This document shows positions 35,702-46,570 of a stretch of 64,000 nt of DNA, piece after piece. Position 1 is the stretch's first letter. Every line of letters starts with the position of its first letter. A model generated the notes under the pieces. The model did no database searches. It had not been told where the DNA came from and saw only the letters and a list, made by a program, of their open reading frames with translations. Source of the DNA: Avena insularis (lineage: Eukaryota; Streptophyta; Magnoliopsida; Poales; Poaceae); contig CM042685.1 in NCBI GenBank assembly GCA_023614405.1, forward strand, positions 186,778,257 to 186,842,256. Reading direction: 5' to 3'. The position numbers were made by a program, and so were the translations under genes.

Positions 35702-38700
35702 TGTAACATCCCTAAAATCATGATTTCAAAGTTTGCATATCATTCATTCATGCATATAGATTTGAGATCAATTTCAAACTCATTTCAGAAAAACAGAAGC
35801 ACATAGTGCTATGATTTTATGTGAGCAGATTTAAATCAAATGGCCATCCCCATTTGAGAGTTTGAATGATTTTAAACCTAGCTTGTTTGTCTTCCTTATT
35901 GAAAGGATTGAATGTGGATTTGAACCAAGATTTTACAAATTGGAAATGGTTTCAAAAACCATTTCTCAAATTTTGCAAACCAAGTGCCAAGTCTCTGATA
36001 TTTTGTTCTCCAAGCTTGACCAAGCCTTTTCAAAGCAACCACATGATCTTATGCTTATATTTGAGACTACTGCTCAATGCAAAAATCCCAAGAAGTTTTG
36101 AATTCAAATGAAACTTGAATTCATTTGAAAATCAATTCAGAAAATTGAAACAGAAAAAGAAAAAGGAGAAAGAATTAGAAAAGGGCCGGCGCCAGGATTC
36201 TAGCCCAGCAACAGAACAGGCCCAACTAGCCCACCCGGGCCATTTCTCTCTCTCTCTCGCACGCGCACCCACTCACTCACCGACAACCAGACCCACCTCC
36301 TTCTTCGGCGATTCGTGAGCGGGCCTCTCCACGTCACCTCGTCTTCCCAAACGCGCTACCGACCATGTCGCCGCTGCTGTCAAGGCCGGTAATGGCACGG
36401 CGTAATTAGCCTTAAAGCCGCAGGCGTTTCCTGTCGCGCCTGGGCCTATAAAATCCCCTCTGCGCCGCGAGCATTTCCCCCCACTCTCCTCGCTCACTCC
36501 GCCACCAGGCTGCGCACATTTGCTCTCGAAGCCCCGCGGTACCGACGACTCCGGCGACCGATTCCGGTGAGCCTCGACCACCCCCCTCTCTCTGGTTCAA
36601 ACGAGGATGCCCAGCTTGATCTTGAGCATACGCTGACGCCTTTCTTTTGCCTGCTCGTGACCCAGGTCGTCGTCTCCGTCCTCGACCGAAACTACCTGCG
36701 CCGCCGATAAACTCCGGCGACCAATTAAGGTAAAACCCGAGCGCCCCTTGCCCCCTCCTTCACGCGAGTTTGTTCGCCTGCGTCTTGCGCAACTCCTGAT
36801 GCCTCTGGTTCGTGCTAGGGCGACGCCAAACCTCGCCAGTGACCACGTCTGCAAGCGACCGACGCCGCCCGCAACTCCGACGAGCTCCAGAGACCGTTCC
36901 CGCTTCCGCGAAACCAACGCCACGCCGAGCTTCAGCACGCCATCGCGGATCTGCTATGACCCTTCTCCTCTCGACGACCTAGAACGCCAGCCGCCACGAC
37001 CGAAGCGCCCGCCGCTTCCGACGCTGCCGCCAGGACATGGTCGCATGCTCGAGCGCCGTTGGATCTAGATCCAACGCTTACGATAGAATCACTAATCGAA
37101 CCGTTATGCTAGATCTGGGCCGTGTGTTTTACTTAGATCCTACGGCCAGCAGAGCTTGATCCGGCCGAACCGGTACGCGCCAATAGAAACACGACGCGTG
37201 GCTAGAGTTTAAATCAAAAACAGAATTCAAATCAGATTTAGATCCAAATTTCAAATGGCTATAACTTTTGATTCCCACGTTAGATTTTTACAAATTTTAT
37301 ACCGTTGGAATCAGTGAGTCAAGACCTTTCTGAATCTGCAACGTGTTTAACAAAAAGTTTCTGTTAAAATGACTTTGTATGCAGAAACATATTTAGGACC
37401 ATTTTGAGTATAGAAATTGTTTAGTAATTGGTTTTAGTGCTAAATAAGTTTAGTTAGCAAACTTTGTGACTTGGTTATCTTTCTGGATCATGCACTTGCT
37501 TGGGGGGTTTTCAAAAATCATCACTTAGCATTTTCTTGCATGCATGCATTCATATTTTTGTTTGTATATAAATTGTGTGCTACAAATTTTTGTGTAGATT
37601 TTGCTAGTGAATGTGATTATGAAGAGTGCTACTCTCCCCATTATCAAGGCAAGTGATACTTCATGATATTTCCATCCCTTTATTTTGAATAAGCATTAGA
37701 ATTATTTTTGCTAAGTCTTGCATGCTACTTTTGCCAAATGCTATGTTGGGAAATCCTAAGTAGTTATAGAAATGTAGAAATGCTAGGGATTTTACTAAGT
37801 TAAGTTACTATGCCATGCTTAGCCTAGCTAGTAGCAAACAAGGGTTGGTAAAGTATGTACATGCTATGATGAAAATAATTCTAAGTCTTTTGGACTTATG
37901 CTTTTCTTAATAAAACAACTAAGTCAATGAACCTCCTGGGTGGAATGGGACTTGAATTGGTGGTTTTTGGTTGAGTGGTTACACAAGGCCCATGGACATG
38001 GTTTACCTTGTGTATCACACTTGTGGTATGCCACCCAGGCACAAAGGGATTTGGAGGCCAAGTGTTGAGAAAGCTTACAGTGCAACCACTTGGCAATATG
38101 GGCTCTGCCTTGATCATATAGGTTGCTAGAACTTAGCCTTTTGGACAGTTGGTGGTAGTGGGAATGATAGGTTGGAGCGCGTCCATTTGGCTAAGGAAAG
38201 GCTTCTAAAAGGTCCTGCCTTGGGAAACCAAGTCTGGTGGGGAAAGTGCACAACCTCTGCAGATGGAAAAATCTAAGTACTTAGCCAAGTCCATGGCAAT
38301 GGACAACTTGAGCATCAAGACATGGAAGCTACAAGAATCTCATCACTCCAACTTCTAAGTAAAACTTGTGGGTGAACAAGGGTGAAGGACCCCAATGTCT
38401 ATTGGTGGTTTCTTGGGAAAGTTTTTGACAAAGAAAAACTTAGTGATTTCAACTAATAGGAAAAACCTATTTTGAGCAAAGCAAGCCAAGCTACACTTAG
38501 CCAAAATGCATATAGTAATATAGTCCACTTAAAAATTTACTAAGGTATCACTTGCCAATACTATTCCAAAGTATTAACCCACTGTGGCTGTAACTTGTGA
38601 TGTTGCAGGTTACTCCGATGATGATTAGGTGTCATGAGTCTACACTCAACATGCTTGCCTGTGGCACATGAAGATGAAGACTTATGTTTAATTACTTATT

Positions 38701-38886
38701 CCAAAAACTCTTGTATTAGGCCTTTGGCCCTGAGTTGTAAAAGACTATGTTTTATCTCTGGAATGAATGTAATAAACGACCTTTGTATCTGTGTACTTCA
38801 TCTTAAACTGTGGATGCTAGCATTGATCCAGGGACTAGCATTGCAATCACAGGGATATTTTTCCTTTACAAAGGAGGGATCTTACA
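35702..38886 (+). repeat. A 5' LTR
   Basis: It has an AT-rich start, a purine-rich run at 36145-36185, a GC-rich core 36190-37080 with a TATA box, then AT-rich sequence to GGGATCTTACA. The ORFs seen here recur in the 3' LTR and I see no sign that they are translated. Confidence 0.95.
36447..36453 (+). promoter_or_regulatory. TATA box in A 5' LTR
   Basis: GGGCCTATAAAATCC; the same motif is at 60536-60542. Confidence 0.7.
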
Positions 38887-38888
38887 GA

Positions 38889-38901
38889 TGGTATCAAAGC
38901 A
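38889..38901 (+). other. A primer-binding site (tRNA-iMet)
   Basis: TGGTATCAAAGCA, two bases after the LTR, one mismatch to TGGTATCAGAGC. Confidence 0.88.
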
Positions 38902-39028
38902 CTGTGTTGCCTGTAGGATTATGACCCTAGGATTGGAAACCACTAAGGAAAAATTTTCAACTACTTCTACACTTGTCTATTCTTCTCGTAAACTTTTCTA
39001 ATCTTCTCATTCTCATCTCTATTTGTAG

Positions 39029-39535
39029 ATGGACTCCATCAACGAAGCCGTGAAGAAAGGACCACTCATGACCATGACCTTGGAGTGTGAGACTGAGTTT
39101 CCCAAGATTCTCAAGGACCTCATGGTGACAATGGAAATACATGGTGCAGCTGTGTACAAAGGCTTTCCAGTGATGGATGAAGGAGTTGAATACTGGTGGG
39201 TGCAACTTCACTTGTACAAAAACAAGGAAGACAACCACAAAGAAAGAGGATTCTGCATGTACACCAACACTGTGGTGCACACCACATTCTTTGAGTCAGC
39301 AAGAGAAGCAGCTTGGAGGACTATCAAAGAACTTAGTGCTAGAGTCAAGTGCAGAATGCTCAACCTCCAAAAGGACTTAGAGAAAGAGAAGGAACATACC
39401 CAAGAGTTGGAAGCCACCAACCAAACCTTAAGGGGAGATATTATAGACTTAGTGATGGAATCATGTGAACAAGATAGGCTGATTGCCTCTAGGAACATTG
39501 TGTTAGCCAACAGATCCAGTGAGATAGGATTGTAA
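39029..39535 (+). CDS. Pre-gag ORFa of element A: 168-aa protein of unknown function
   Basis: This is an intact ORF from ATG 39029, directly after the acceptor-like CTATTTGTAG. I do not recognise the family. Residues 24-104 look alpha-beta-beta-beta-alpha: a helix about 24-35, strands about 42-48, 54-64 (EYWWVQLHLYKN) and 74-84 (GFCMYTNTVVH), and a helix about 88-103 (ESAREAAWRTIKELS). That order and the Ala/Lys-rich last helix resemble a double-stranded-RNA-binding domain, but this is by eye only. Residues about 104-140 are charged and heptad-like (coiled coil). It lies between primer site and gag, a place where some plant Gypsy elements carry extra ORFs. Confidence 0.65.
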   Translation: MDSINEAVKKGPLMTMTLECETEFPKILKDLMVTMEIHGAAVYKGFPVMDEGVEYWWVQLHLYKNKEDNHKERGFCMYTNTVVHTTFFESAREAAWRTIKELSARVKCRMLNLQKDLEKEKEHTQELEATNQTLRGDIIDLVMESCEQDRLIASRNIVLANRSSEIGL

Positions 39536-39729
39536 ACGCACTTCGTTAGTTGGACCACCACCTATCACCTTATTTTCCAAAATGATACCTTAAATAAGTT
39601 TGGACCTTGATTGATGTAACAGATTCATGTATGGATGACTTGTGTGATTTTGTGTTCCAAGGATATGTATGAAATGTTTGTCTTGTTTTATCTTAAATTG
39701 TGTTGTCCTAACTTTTCTATCTTAAATAG
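39536..39729 (+). other. Spacer between pre-gag ORFs
   Basis: An AT-rich spacer with no gene. It ends TTTTCTATCTTAAATAG directly before the ORFb start, another acceptor-like pyrimidine run plus AG. Confidence 0.5.
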
Positions 39730-40536
39730 ATGCCTATTACCATCAGCACTGTTGAGGAGTTCCATGTTACCCGCTTTGGTCCTTGTATCGTTGAGCTTAC
39801 CACTTTGCTCAATCTCCCTCTTCCCACCATCATGGTGCATCCACTCACCAAGTTCAAGAGGAAGGACCTCTGGGGCTTCAAGGTGAACCAGCCCGGACGC
39901 CAGACTGAGCCTACTACGGAGGCCATCGTCTTCAAGCTTATGCACGATGACAGGGAGAGAGGCATGGAGGTCGTCATGCAGGACATGATAGGACGTCTGC
40001 TAGGCCGTCACTCCCGACAGGTTAGGGGCACCCACTTCCACGTCTTCGGAAGACGTGATGATGATGGAGAGTCCATCGACTTCGAGGATGAATCGAGGGA
40101 TGCAGCAGAGCTGATACGTCTCTATCTCCAGGACTTAGAGTCTCTCATTAGGCACGTGGACACGGACAGGACCAATGTCATGCTCAACAATGACGAGCTC
40201 CAGGTGCAGCTTCGCGAGAAGGACAAGCTTTTCGCTCAGCAGGACGAGATAGTCAAGGAAATGGAGGCGAAGTTTGAGACCCAGGACCGGAAGTTCAAGA
40301 GTCAGGAGAAACGCGTCCAGGATAGGAACAAGAAGATCCGGGACATGACTGAAGAACTGAAGTCCAAGGATTTCGAGCTAGAGCAGCAGCAGTTGGTGAT
40401 TGAGAGGCTTCGTTCACAGAAGAGGGCTCTCAAGACCAAGATCGAGTCCTTGACCACTACTATTGAGGAGAACAAGACCGCGATGGAGAACACAGGTCTT
40501 ACCTTTGTCGAGGAGGAGATTGATGCTGATGAGTAG
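39730..40536 (+). CDS. Pre-gag ORFb of element A: 268-aa coiled-coil protein of unknown function
   Basis: This is an intact ORF from ATG 39730 after AAATAG. I do not recognise the family. Residues about 17-94 again suggest helix, strands, helix (CIVELTTLLNLPLP; DLWGFKVNQPG; TEAIVFKLMHDD; ERGMEVVMQDMIGRLLGRH). Residues 155-253 are a long charged coiled coil rich in E, K, Q and R. The tail is acidic. The layout repeats that of ORFa, so the two may be old duplicates. Codon third positions are rich in C and G, unlike the AT-leaning gag-pol that follows, which suggests a different history. No stop or frameshift is present, although pol is damaged. Confidence 0.68.
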   Translation: MPITISTVEEFHVTRFGPCIVELTTLLNLPLPTIMVHPLTKFKRKDLWGFKVNQPGRQTEPTTEAIVFKLMHDDRERGMEVVMQDMIGRLLGRHSRQVRGTHFHVFGRRDDDGESIDFEDESRDAAELIRLYLQDLESLIRHVDTDRTNVMLNNDELQVQLREKDKLFAQQDEIVKEMEAKFETQDRKFKSQEKRVQDRNKKIRDMTEELKSKDFELEQQQLVIERLRSQKRALKTKIESLTTTIEENKTAMENTGLTFVEEEIDADE

Positions 40537-40765
40537 ACTTGACTACTCGTTTATCTTTTATTATCGTACTTGTTATTTGTGAACTTGTTATTGGACCATC
40601 CGACATGTGGATGGCTTGCCACTTGTGTGTTTTACTTTGGGATCTTGTTATCTTGTTGTTGAACTTTTACCTTTGTGTTGCATGCTATGTGTTTGCTTAT
40701 GTGTTGTAATGTGCATAAAACATCTATGGGTATCTCATTCTTATCTCTATTTGAACAAACCACAG
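40537..40765 (+). other. Spacer before A gag
   Basis: It holds no gene. The 21-base pyrimidine-rich box at 40733-40753 repeats 39005-39025 in front of ORFa with one mismatch. The spacer ends ACCACAG directly before the gag ATG. Confidence 0.55.
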
Positions 40766-40876
40766 ATGCCTCCCCGTCGCGCGAACCCCAACCCCAACAA
40801 CATCACTCCAGAAATGCAGCAAATGATGAATGCTCAAACGCAGCTCATGCAAATGATAACAACATTCATTCAGAAC

Positions 40877-40936
40877 CAAAACAACAACAACAACAACAAC
40901 CCCAATAACAACAACAATAACAACAACAACAACAAC
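40877..40936 (+). repeat. AAC microsatellite in A gag
   Basis: A run of AAC/AAT units giving poly-Asn in Gag. Confidence 0.85.
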
Positions 40937-41065
40937 CCTCCGGGCTTCGATATGCTCACCAGATTTCTGTGTTTGAGGCCAGCTAAGTTCTCGGGGACGA
41001 CTGATCCCATGGTGGCCAATGATTGGCTACGTTCTGTAAACAAGGACTTAGTGACCGTGGGCTGC

Positions 41066-41070
41066 ACGGA
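41066..41070 (+). repeat. Target site duplication of B (left copy)
   Basis: ACGGA, repeated at 55618-55622. Removing B plus one copy restores the gag frame of A. Confidence 0.93.
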
Positions 41071-44000
41071 TGTAGCATCCCAATTGTCTAACAATTGTAA
41101 TGCTACTTGGTCTAGTAATATAATGGCTACTTCAAATATATAATTGTTGCATCATCATTATATCATGCTCATGTCATCATGCCTCCTTGCATTTGAGCAT
41201 CATATAAAACCCCTTTTCATTTGGTTCTTATCTCATATGCATTGTTAATTGTATTTGCCTCTTGATATTGTATTTGGTTCTTGATATATTGTTTAATGCC
41301 CAAGTTGAGTTGGGGGCATATCTCTTATTAACTCCACCACCTTTTTCTTTCACCACCTTATAATTCCACCATCCAACCAAATATGAGCTTGGCACTTATT
41401 GGTTTTACCTCTAGCTCATGTGGGTTGGGATGGATCCAATTCTTTATCCACATACTCTCATCTTAGCATCATGTTGTTTTCACAATATTGAAACATGAGA
41501 GCCACATTGCCACCTTTGCATGCCTTGTGAGTGGGACCCTTTTTCCTAGCTTCCATATGGAATATTATGGAATTATGCTCATGTTGGAATATTTTGGGAC
41601 TATTGATCATCTAGTGGAACATACACACTAGCATGTCCCATTCTATTTCAAACATGGCCATCTCCATCTATTCCACTTGGAATTCTTTCTAGATTCCTTT
41701 GCTTGGACCTTACTCCAATTTTTGGGAATGCATAATAATAATGCCATGTAATAACATTGTTTTCACAAGAATCAACATGGCATTAAATGCTTTGCATGGG
41801 CCATGCAAGTACCACCTTTTTGCTTGTCATTCGGATTTTATTTGGATTTTAAAATGGATCATCTCTCTCTACCCCTTAGGCTTGGTCTTGTGTGATCATG
41901 CCTAAACCTCATCACCATACCCATCCTTACCATCATCACCTTTTCCTCTCTTTTCTAGTCTTGATCTTGTTGGGGTTTGGTTTGTGCTTGGCTTGATCTT
42001 GACAAAAGAACACCCTAGGATCTAACCTTCCCCCTCTCTAAACCTAAACCCTAAGCCACCCCCTCTCTCCTTAAATCCCACCATGACCAAACCCTAGCTA
42101 ACATGTCCCCCTCTCTCTCGGCCCTACCTCCCTCTCTCACCTAGCTGGCCCCACCGGCCACCCTCTCTCCCTGGCCACCTCTCCCTGCCCTAGCTACCAA
42201 CCCCCAAACCCTAACCTAGCTCCAAACCTAGCTCTACCCGAGCCTAACTCTAATCTACCCGAGGCTACCCCTCTCTCTCTAGCTCCCTCCCTCACTGCCT
42301 TGTGGCCCTAGCCCGAGCCTGCCCCTGCCTCCCAGACCACCCTACCCCACCTGCCAGCTCCCCATGCGCCTGCCCTGCCCTGGCCGAGCCCGACCGAGCA
42401 CGTGAAGGAGAAGAAAAGGTGGCCGACGCCACCTTTCCCCTCCACCACGCCAACTACCCTCTCCCTCCGATCCTATCCACCCCCACCCCTCTGCCTCGCC
42501 CTGCTACCTCGCCCAGATCCGCCCCATAGCCTCCCCTCTCTCCCTCTTTCTCCACCGTCTCCGGCTACCTCTTAGCCGCCCACCGTCGGCCTCCTCCGCG
42601 TCCGGTTGATCCCGTCGAGCCGCGCTTCCGTGGAGTGGTTGGAGAGTACCAGGAGGCTCCCCTGCATCGCCTGGAACACGCCCGCGAGGAGGAGGAGCAC
42701 CGGAGCTGCCAGTACCCGCGCCGCCCGAGCCGAAACCCTAGACCATCTGTCTGCGCATCGCGTTGATCGCTGGCGCCTGCCGATCCAGCGCCACCGACAA
42801 CCTCTCGGTGGCGCGCATCCCTAGACACGGTCCGCCTCGCTGCCGCTGTGTTCACGGACGTTTAAATGCGTGCCGGTCGGCGTCGCCCGCGCCTCGCCTA
42901 AGGCGTCGCAGGCCTAAGCTAGCAGCGCGCCTCTCGCCACCTAGCCCAAGCCACGCGATGTAGTAGCCCTGCGTGCAAGCCCAGTCACGAGATCGAAGCC
43001 CGTGCGCCGCTGCCTCTGTCTTTTTTCGAGAGAGGAAGAAAAGCAGTGTCGCATGACGTTTTGCGAAAACCCCTCCGTTTGTTTTCCTCCACCCGCTCCT
43101 GCCGACCCACATGTACGCCTGCTGGCGATTTTATAAAAGGCTCTGCACTCTGTGTTCCTCAACCCGCAGTCCTCTAAGCCGTGGCACTTGCTTGGTCGCT
43201 TGCACGTGGGCCTGCGACCCAGGCCCTTTGTCATCCGCTAGGGCTGGAAGAGCTCATGATGTGAAAGCTTTCTTGTGTCTGTCCCAGTCAGTGGCCCCAC
43301 ATGTCTGTGGCTGTGGCTAGCTGTGACTGGGTAACAAAAGTATTTATCTGTTTCTGTTTTAAATTCAAATCTTTTCTAATTATTTCAAATTCAAATCTTT
43401 TTCTGTTTTTAAATAACTTTTAATATACAAATCCAATTAATACAAATAATATATGTTTTCAAATCAGAAAAATGTGAGGATTTCAAATATGCAATCCAAA
43501 ATATATTTTGAACATTTAAAATTCCAAGTTCATTTAAATTACAATAAAATGCCCTTTTACTTAATAAATTAATAACTTTTGTTTTATTAATCCAAATTTA
43601 ACAAATGATATGTCTAAAATGATTAGCTCGACGAGACCTTTCTGTTTATGCATTCTTTGTTTTGTTTTGAAGCATGCATCATATAAATATATTGTATACA
43701 GCAACTAATATGAGAATAAAATGGGACTAAAACCCCATAAAATGATTTAATCTTGTACTTCACACCTCACCCATGCCATGCTACCTAATGCCATGCAAAT
43801 TGTGCATCATTCATCATGGCATGATTGTTTGCTTGATGCATTTATTCATATGCTTGTGCACTTTATTTATGTTGGCCCTTGTTTGTTTGGTTCTTCTTCG
43901 AATAGACGCTGAGTAGGGGATATATCAAGACACCCAGGAGCACTACCCAGATCCATCCATTGCTTCAACTGAGCTGCCAGGCAAGCACTACCACATGCTT

Positions 44001-45706
44001 GCATACATATAGTACCTATTGCCTCTATCTTATTCTTGCATCATTGAGTCGCGAATGCATTAAATTGAATCCCAAGTATCGCATAGCCTTTACTTTTAAA
44101 CCCCACCGAAGCTTGTTCCTCCATCCCATGAGCCCTTACTACAGGAGTTGTTTGAGCCATGCGAGTCGTAGAACAGCATGTGTAGGGTATGTGAGTGTCT
44201 GATGGATAACGAGGTACCTATACAACTTAACCTGAGTAGTAATGGGATAACTAATGAAAGTGGCATCGGTGAGCCATATTCGCTATTTTGTTTTTCGGCT
44301 CACTGGTGTCCCGTAAGACCCCGAGTACTTGATTCCTGTTCCAAGATTATTCGCGCTATCCACATCCGGGAGGCCTTATGGACCCCCCTGAGCCAGAGCT
44401 TGATTCATTCTTATTTCTTGGGGCCACAAACTAGTTTGAGGATTTATTTACTATCATGTACTTATGCCATGCTTTACTGCTTTATTTAATTTGTGCGAAG
44501 TACTGCACACTATACTGTTTAGGAAAGCGGAGTGTTTTCGCGGTGTCGACAAGCCCAGTCACATTTTCGGGTTCCCAGTCGTTCACAGCCATTGACGCAA
44601 ACCTTGAGTCCGTCTCGGAGTCAGCTAACTTCGTTGCGGGTAGCTCAATGGGGTGGCCTCAAATATTTCTGAATCTGTGATCGCTTTGTCGTGATCGCCT
44701 CGTTGGGTTTTGATTTGGTTTTTCCGAGGCATATCGAGTGTGTGTTGCTATTTGTGCACCCCTGCAGGGTAAAACTTTCTGAAAGCCGTGTCCGCGGTTA
44801 TGGATGACTTGGAGCACAGTTTCTCGATCATAGACAAGCATAACTAAAGTACCGCTTTTAATCCGACTAGACTAGGTATCTGACTAGTAAATAGTGCAAC
44901 ACTCACGGAATGGATAACAAAACTGCCAACGGATGGGGGAAGGTTGTTCGTCCGCTTCCTCGTCGGTAAGCGAGGAGGAGGATGGATCTATGGATATTAC
45001 CGTTATAACTGTTATAACTGATGTTATTAATTCACGGACATCCGTCTGTCTCTGGTTAGGCGGATGGTTAGCGAGTATCTATAGAATTGTTAGGGTTTAT
45101 CTTTTGCTGCAATTGCGTCACCCCAGGTTGTGTTCCCTTTAGAGGCATAAAGACTTGCTGAGTACCCCTAGGGTCTCACACGATAAATTATTGGTTCAGA
45201 TGAACAGGTACCCTCGCAAGATGGATACTGGGTGGAAGAGACGGACGATGTGGGCAACGATCATTCGGTGTAGAGATTCCGGGAACGGGATCCGTGAGAT
45301 CTGTATGGATGTGCTTATTTATGGGGCATCTTATGCCGATTTGCTTCTTATCCGCATTTCGGATTTTGTCTTCCGCTCGCTTGATACTCGATGTTTGATG
45401 TATGAGGAGATATCCTAAACTATTATATCTATCTAGAGTATTTGGATCTTGCCGTATGGCGCTATATATTTCTTTTTAGATGGAATGGCTCGATGTACTA
45501 TTGTATGGTGGCTTGCATACATACTCATTTGTGTATGTAGTTGATCCCTTCGCCGATTACGCCGCCCGTTCTTGTCCCGATGTTTGGAAATGGTTGGGAC
45601 GGCCGAAAGGTTCACCTGTGAGTGGCATTTGGGCCCCAATTGCATTATTTCAACCATTTCGATCATCCAGCTCGTACTAGGAGCGTAATTCACCGAGGTA
45701 GTTACA
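41071..45706 (+). repeat. B 5' LTR
   Basis: TGTAGCATCCCAATT...GGTAGTTACA. It is AT-rich at first, C-rich at 42000-42560, has a GC-rich core to 43320 with a TATA box, then AT-rich and mixed sequence. Short ORFs occur in both LTR copies in parallel and I treat them as chance frames. Confidence 0.95.
43132..43138 (+). promoter_or_regulatory. TATA box in B 5' LTR
   Basis: GCGATTTTATAAAAGGCTC, about 25 bp before CTGTGTTCCTCAACCC, a plausible start site. The same element is at 53047 in the 3' LTR. Confidence 0.7.
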
Positions 45707-45707
45707 A

Positions 45708-45720
45708 TGGTACGAGAGCC
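45708..45720 (+). other. B primer-binding site
   Basis: TGGTACGAGAGCC, two mismatches to the tRNA-iMet site TGGTATCAGAGCC, one base after the LTR. Confidence 0.8.
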
Positions 45721-46570
45721 ATCCCGACCTTCGTGGTCTCACCAAATGGTCGTTGTCCATCTAGCAAATATTTTGGTAGTTATGTATACTAGGGAAAACA
45801 AAACGCAGAGTAGGACTGCTTCCACTTTTATCCTTACCCAACCACCACTTTTCTCGTACGGAAGTGTAACGCTTTCAATCCTCTTCTTAAATTCAAACTA
45901 GGATTCACGTGGTTCGGGTTTCGTAGTACCATAGGTTGTGTATCTGTGTGTGTGAGTGTGTGTGTGTAATCCTTTGTCTATCTGTTGCATCCAAGTTGTT
46001 ATCTTATCGGCCTTTTGGTTATCAACTGTTGGTACATTCCATACCGACAGGCTTTTGCAAACTGACGCGATCCATCTGATTCGTTGTATACCGACGCGAT
46101 CTGTCTTACTCTTTGTTATCCGACGCTATCTTGTTTGTGGTGTTCGCTCGTAGTTGCTAATCTTTAGGTTATCTTGAGGAGAAGGTGTTGAGATATGTGT
46201 TTTACTTGTTCATGCGGAGTAATGATTTGAGTGCGGGATGGAGTCGCGACCATACCACTACTTTTATTATTGCTCTTGTATATTGAGTTGGTAGAGTCAC
46301 TAATCTTGATTCGTTAAGTGATTTTGTGCATCTATTGGTATTTTAATGCCGAAATTTGTGGAAAATTTTTCTTTGATATATTTGTGTACCACACTCCTTT
46401 TCGCCGTGCGATATGCTTAATATCTTCTAGGTGCTTTGAACTTTGTTGATATTTTAATATCATCTTAGTAAATTGTATCCTTTAATCTTGATTAATTCCA
46501 TTTTGGTACTATTTTGGATTATTATTATTCTCCATTATAGTACTGACTTGTGTGTTATATCAATAACAGG
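45721..46570 (+). other. B untranslated leader
   Basis: 850 bp with no credible gene. It holds a short TG microsatellite at 45942-45967 and a pyrimidine-rich stretch before the gag start. Confidence 0.65.

Larger units (their letters stand above)
40766..41070 (+). pseudogene. gag: A gag, part 1 (before B insertion)
   Basis: It starts MPPRRANPNPNN at ATG 40766. Residues about 38-58 are mostly Asn, encoded by an imperfect AAC repeat (40877-40936). The Gag homology begins FDMLTRFLCLRPAKFSG and runs to VTVGCTD, where B's target duplication ACGGA sits. The frame continues exactly at 55623 (GCTDAEKVRFA), so B is a clean insertion. Confidence 0.9.

Noticed and set aside
35862..36111. Two overlapping small ORFs (79 and 81 aa), repeated at 59944-60193
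   Set aside because: Both copies lie in A's LTRs; their agreement only reflects LTR identity. Overlapping frames and no known family.
41699..41905. ORF of 68 aa, repeated at 51602-51808
   Set aside because: LTR sequence of B; no coding signal beyond duplication of the LTR.
45942..45967. TG/GTGTGTGAG microsatellite
   Set aside because: Short simple repeat in B's leader, no sign of function.
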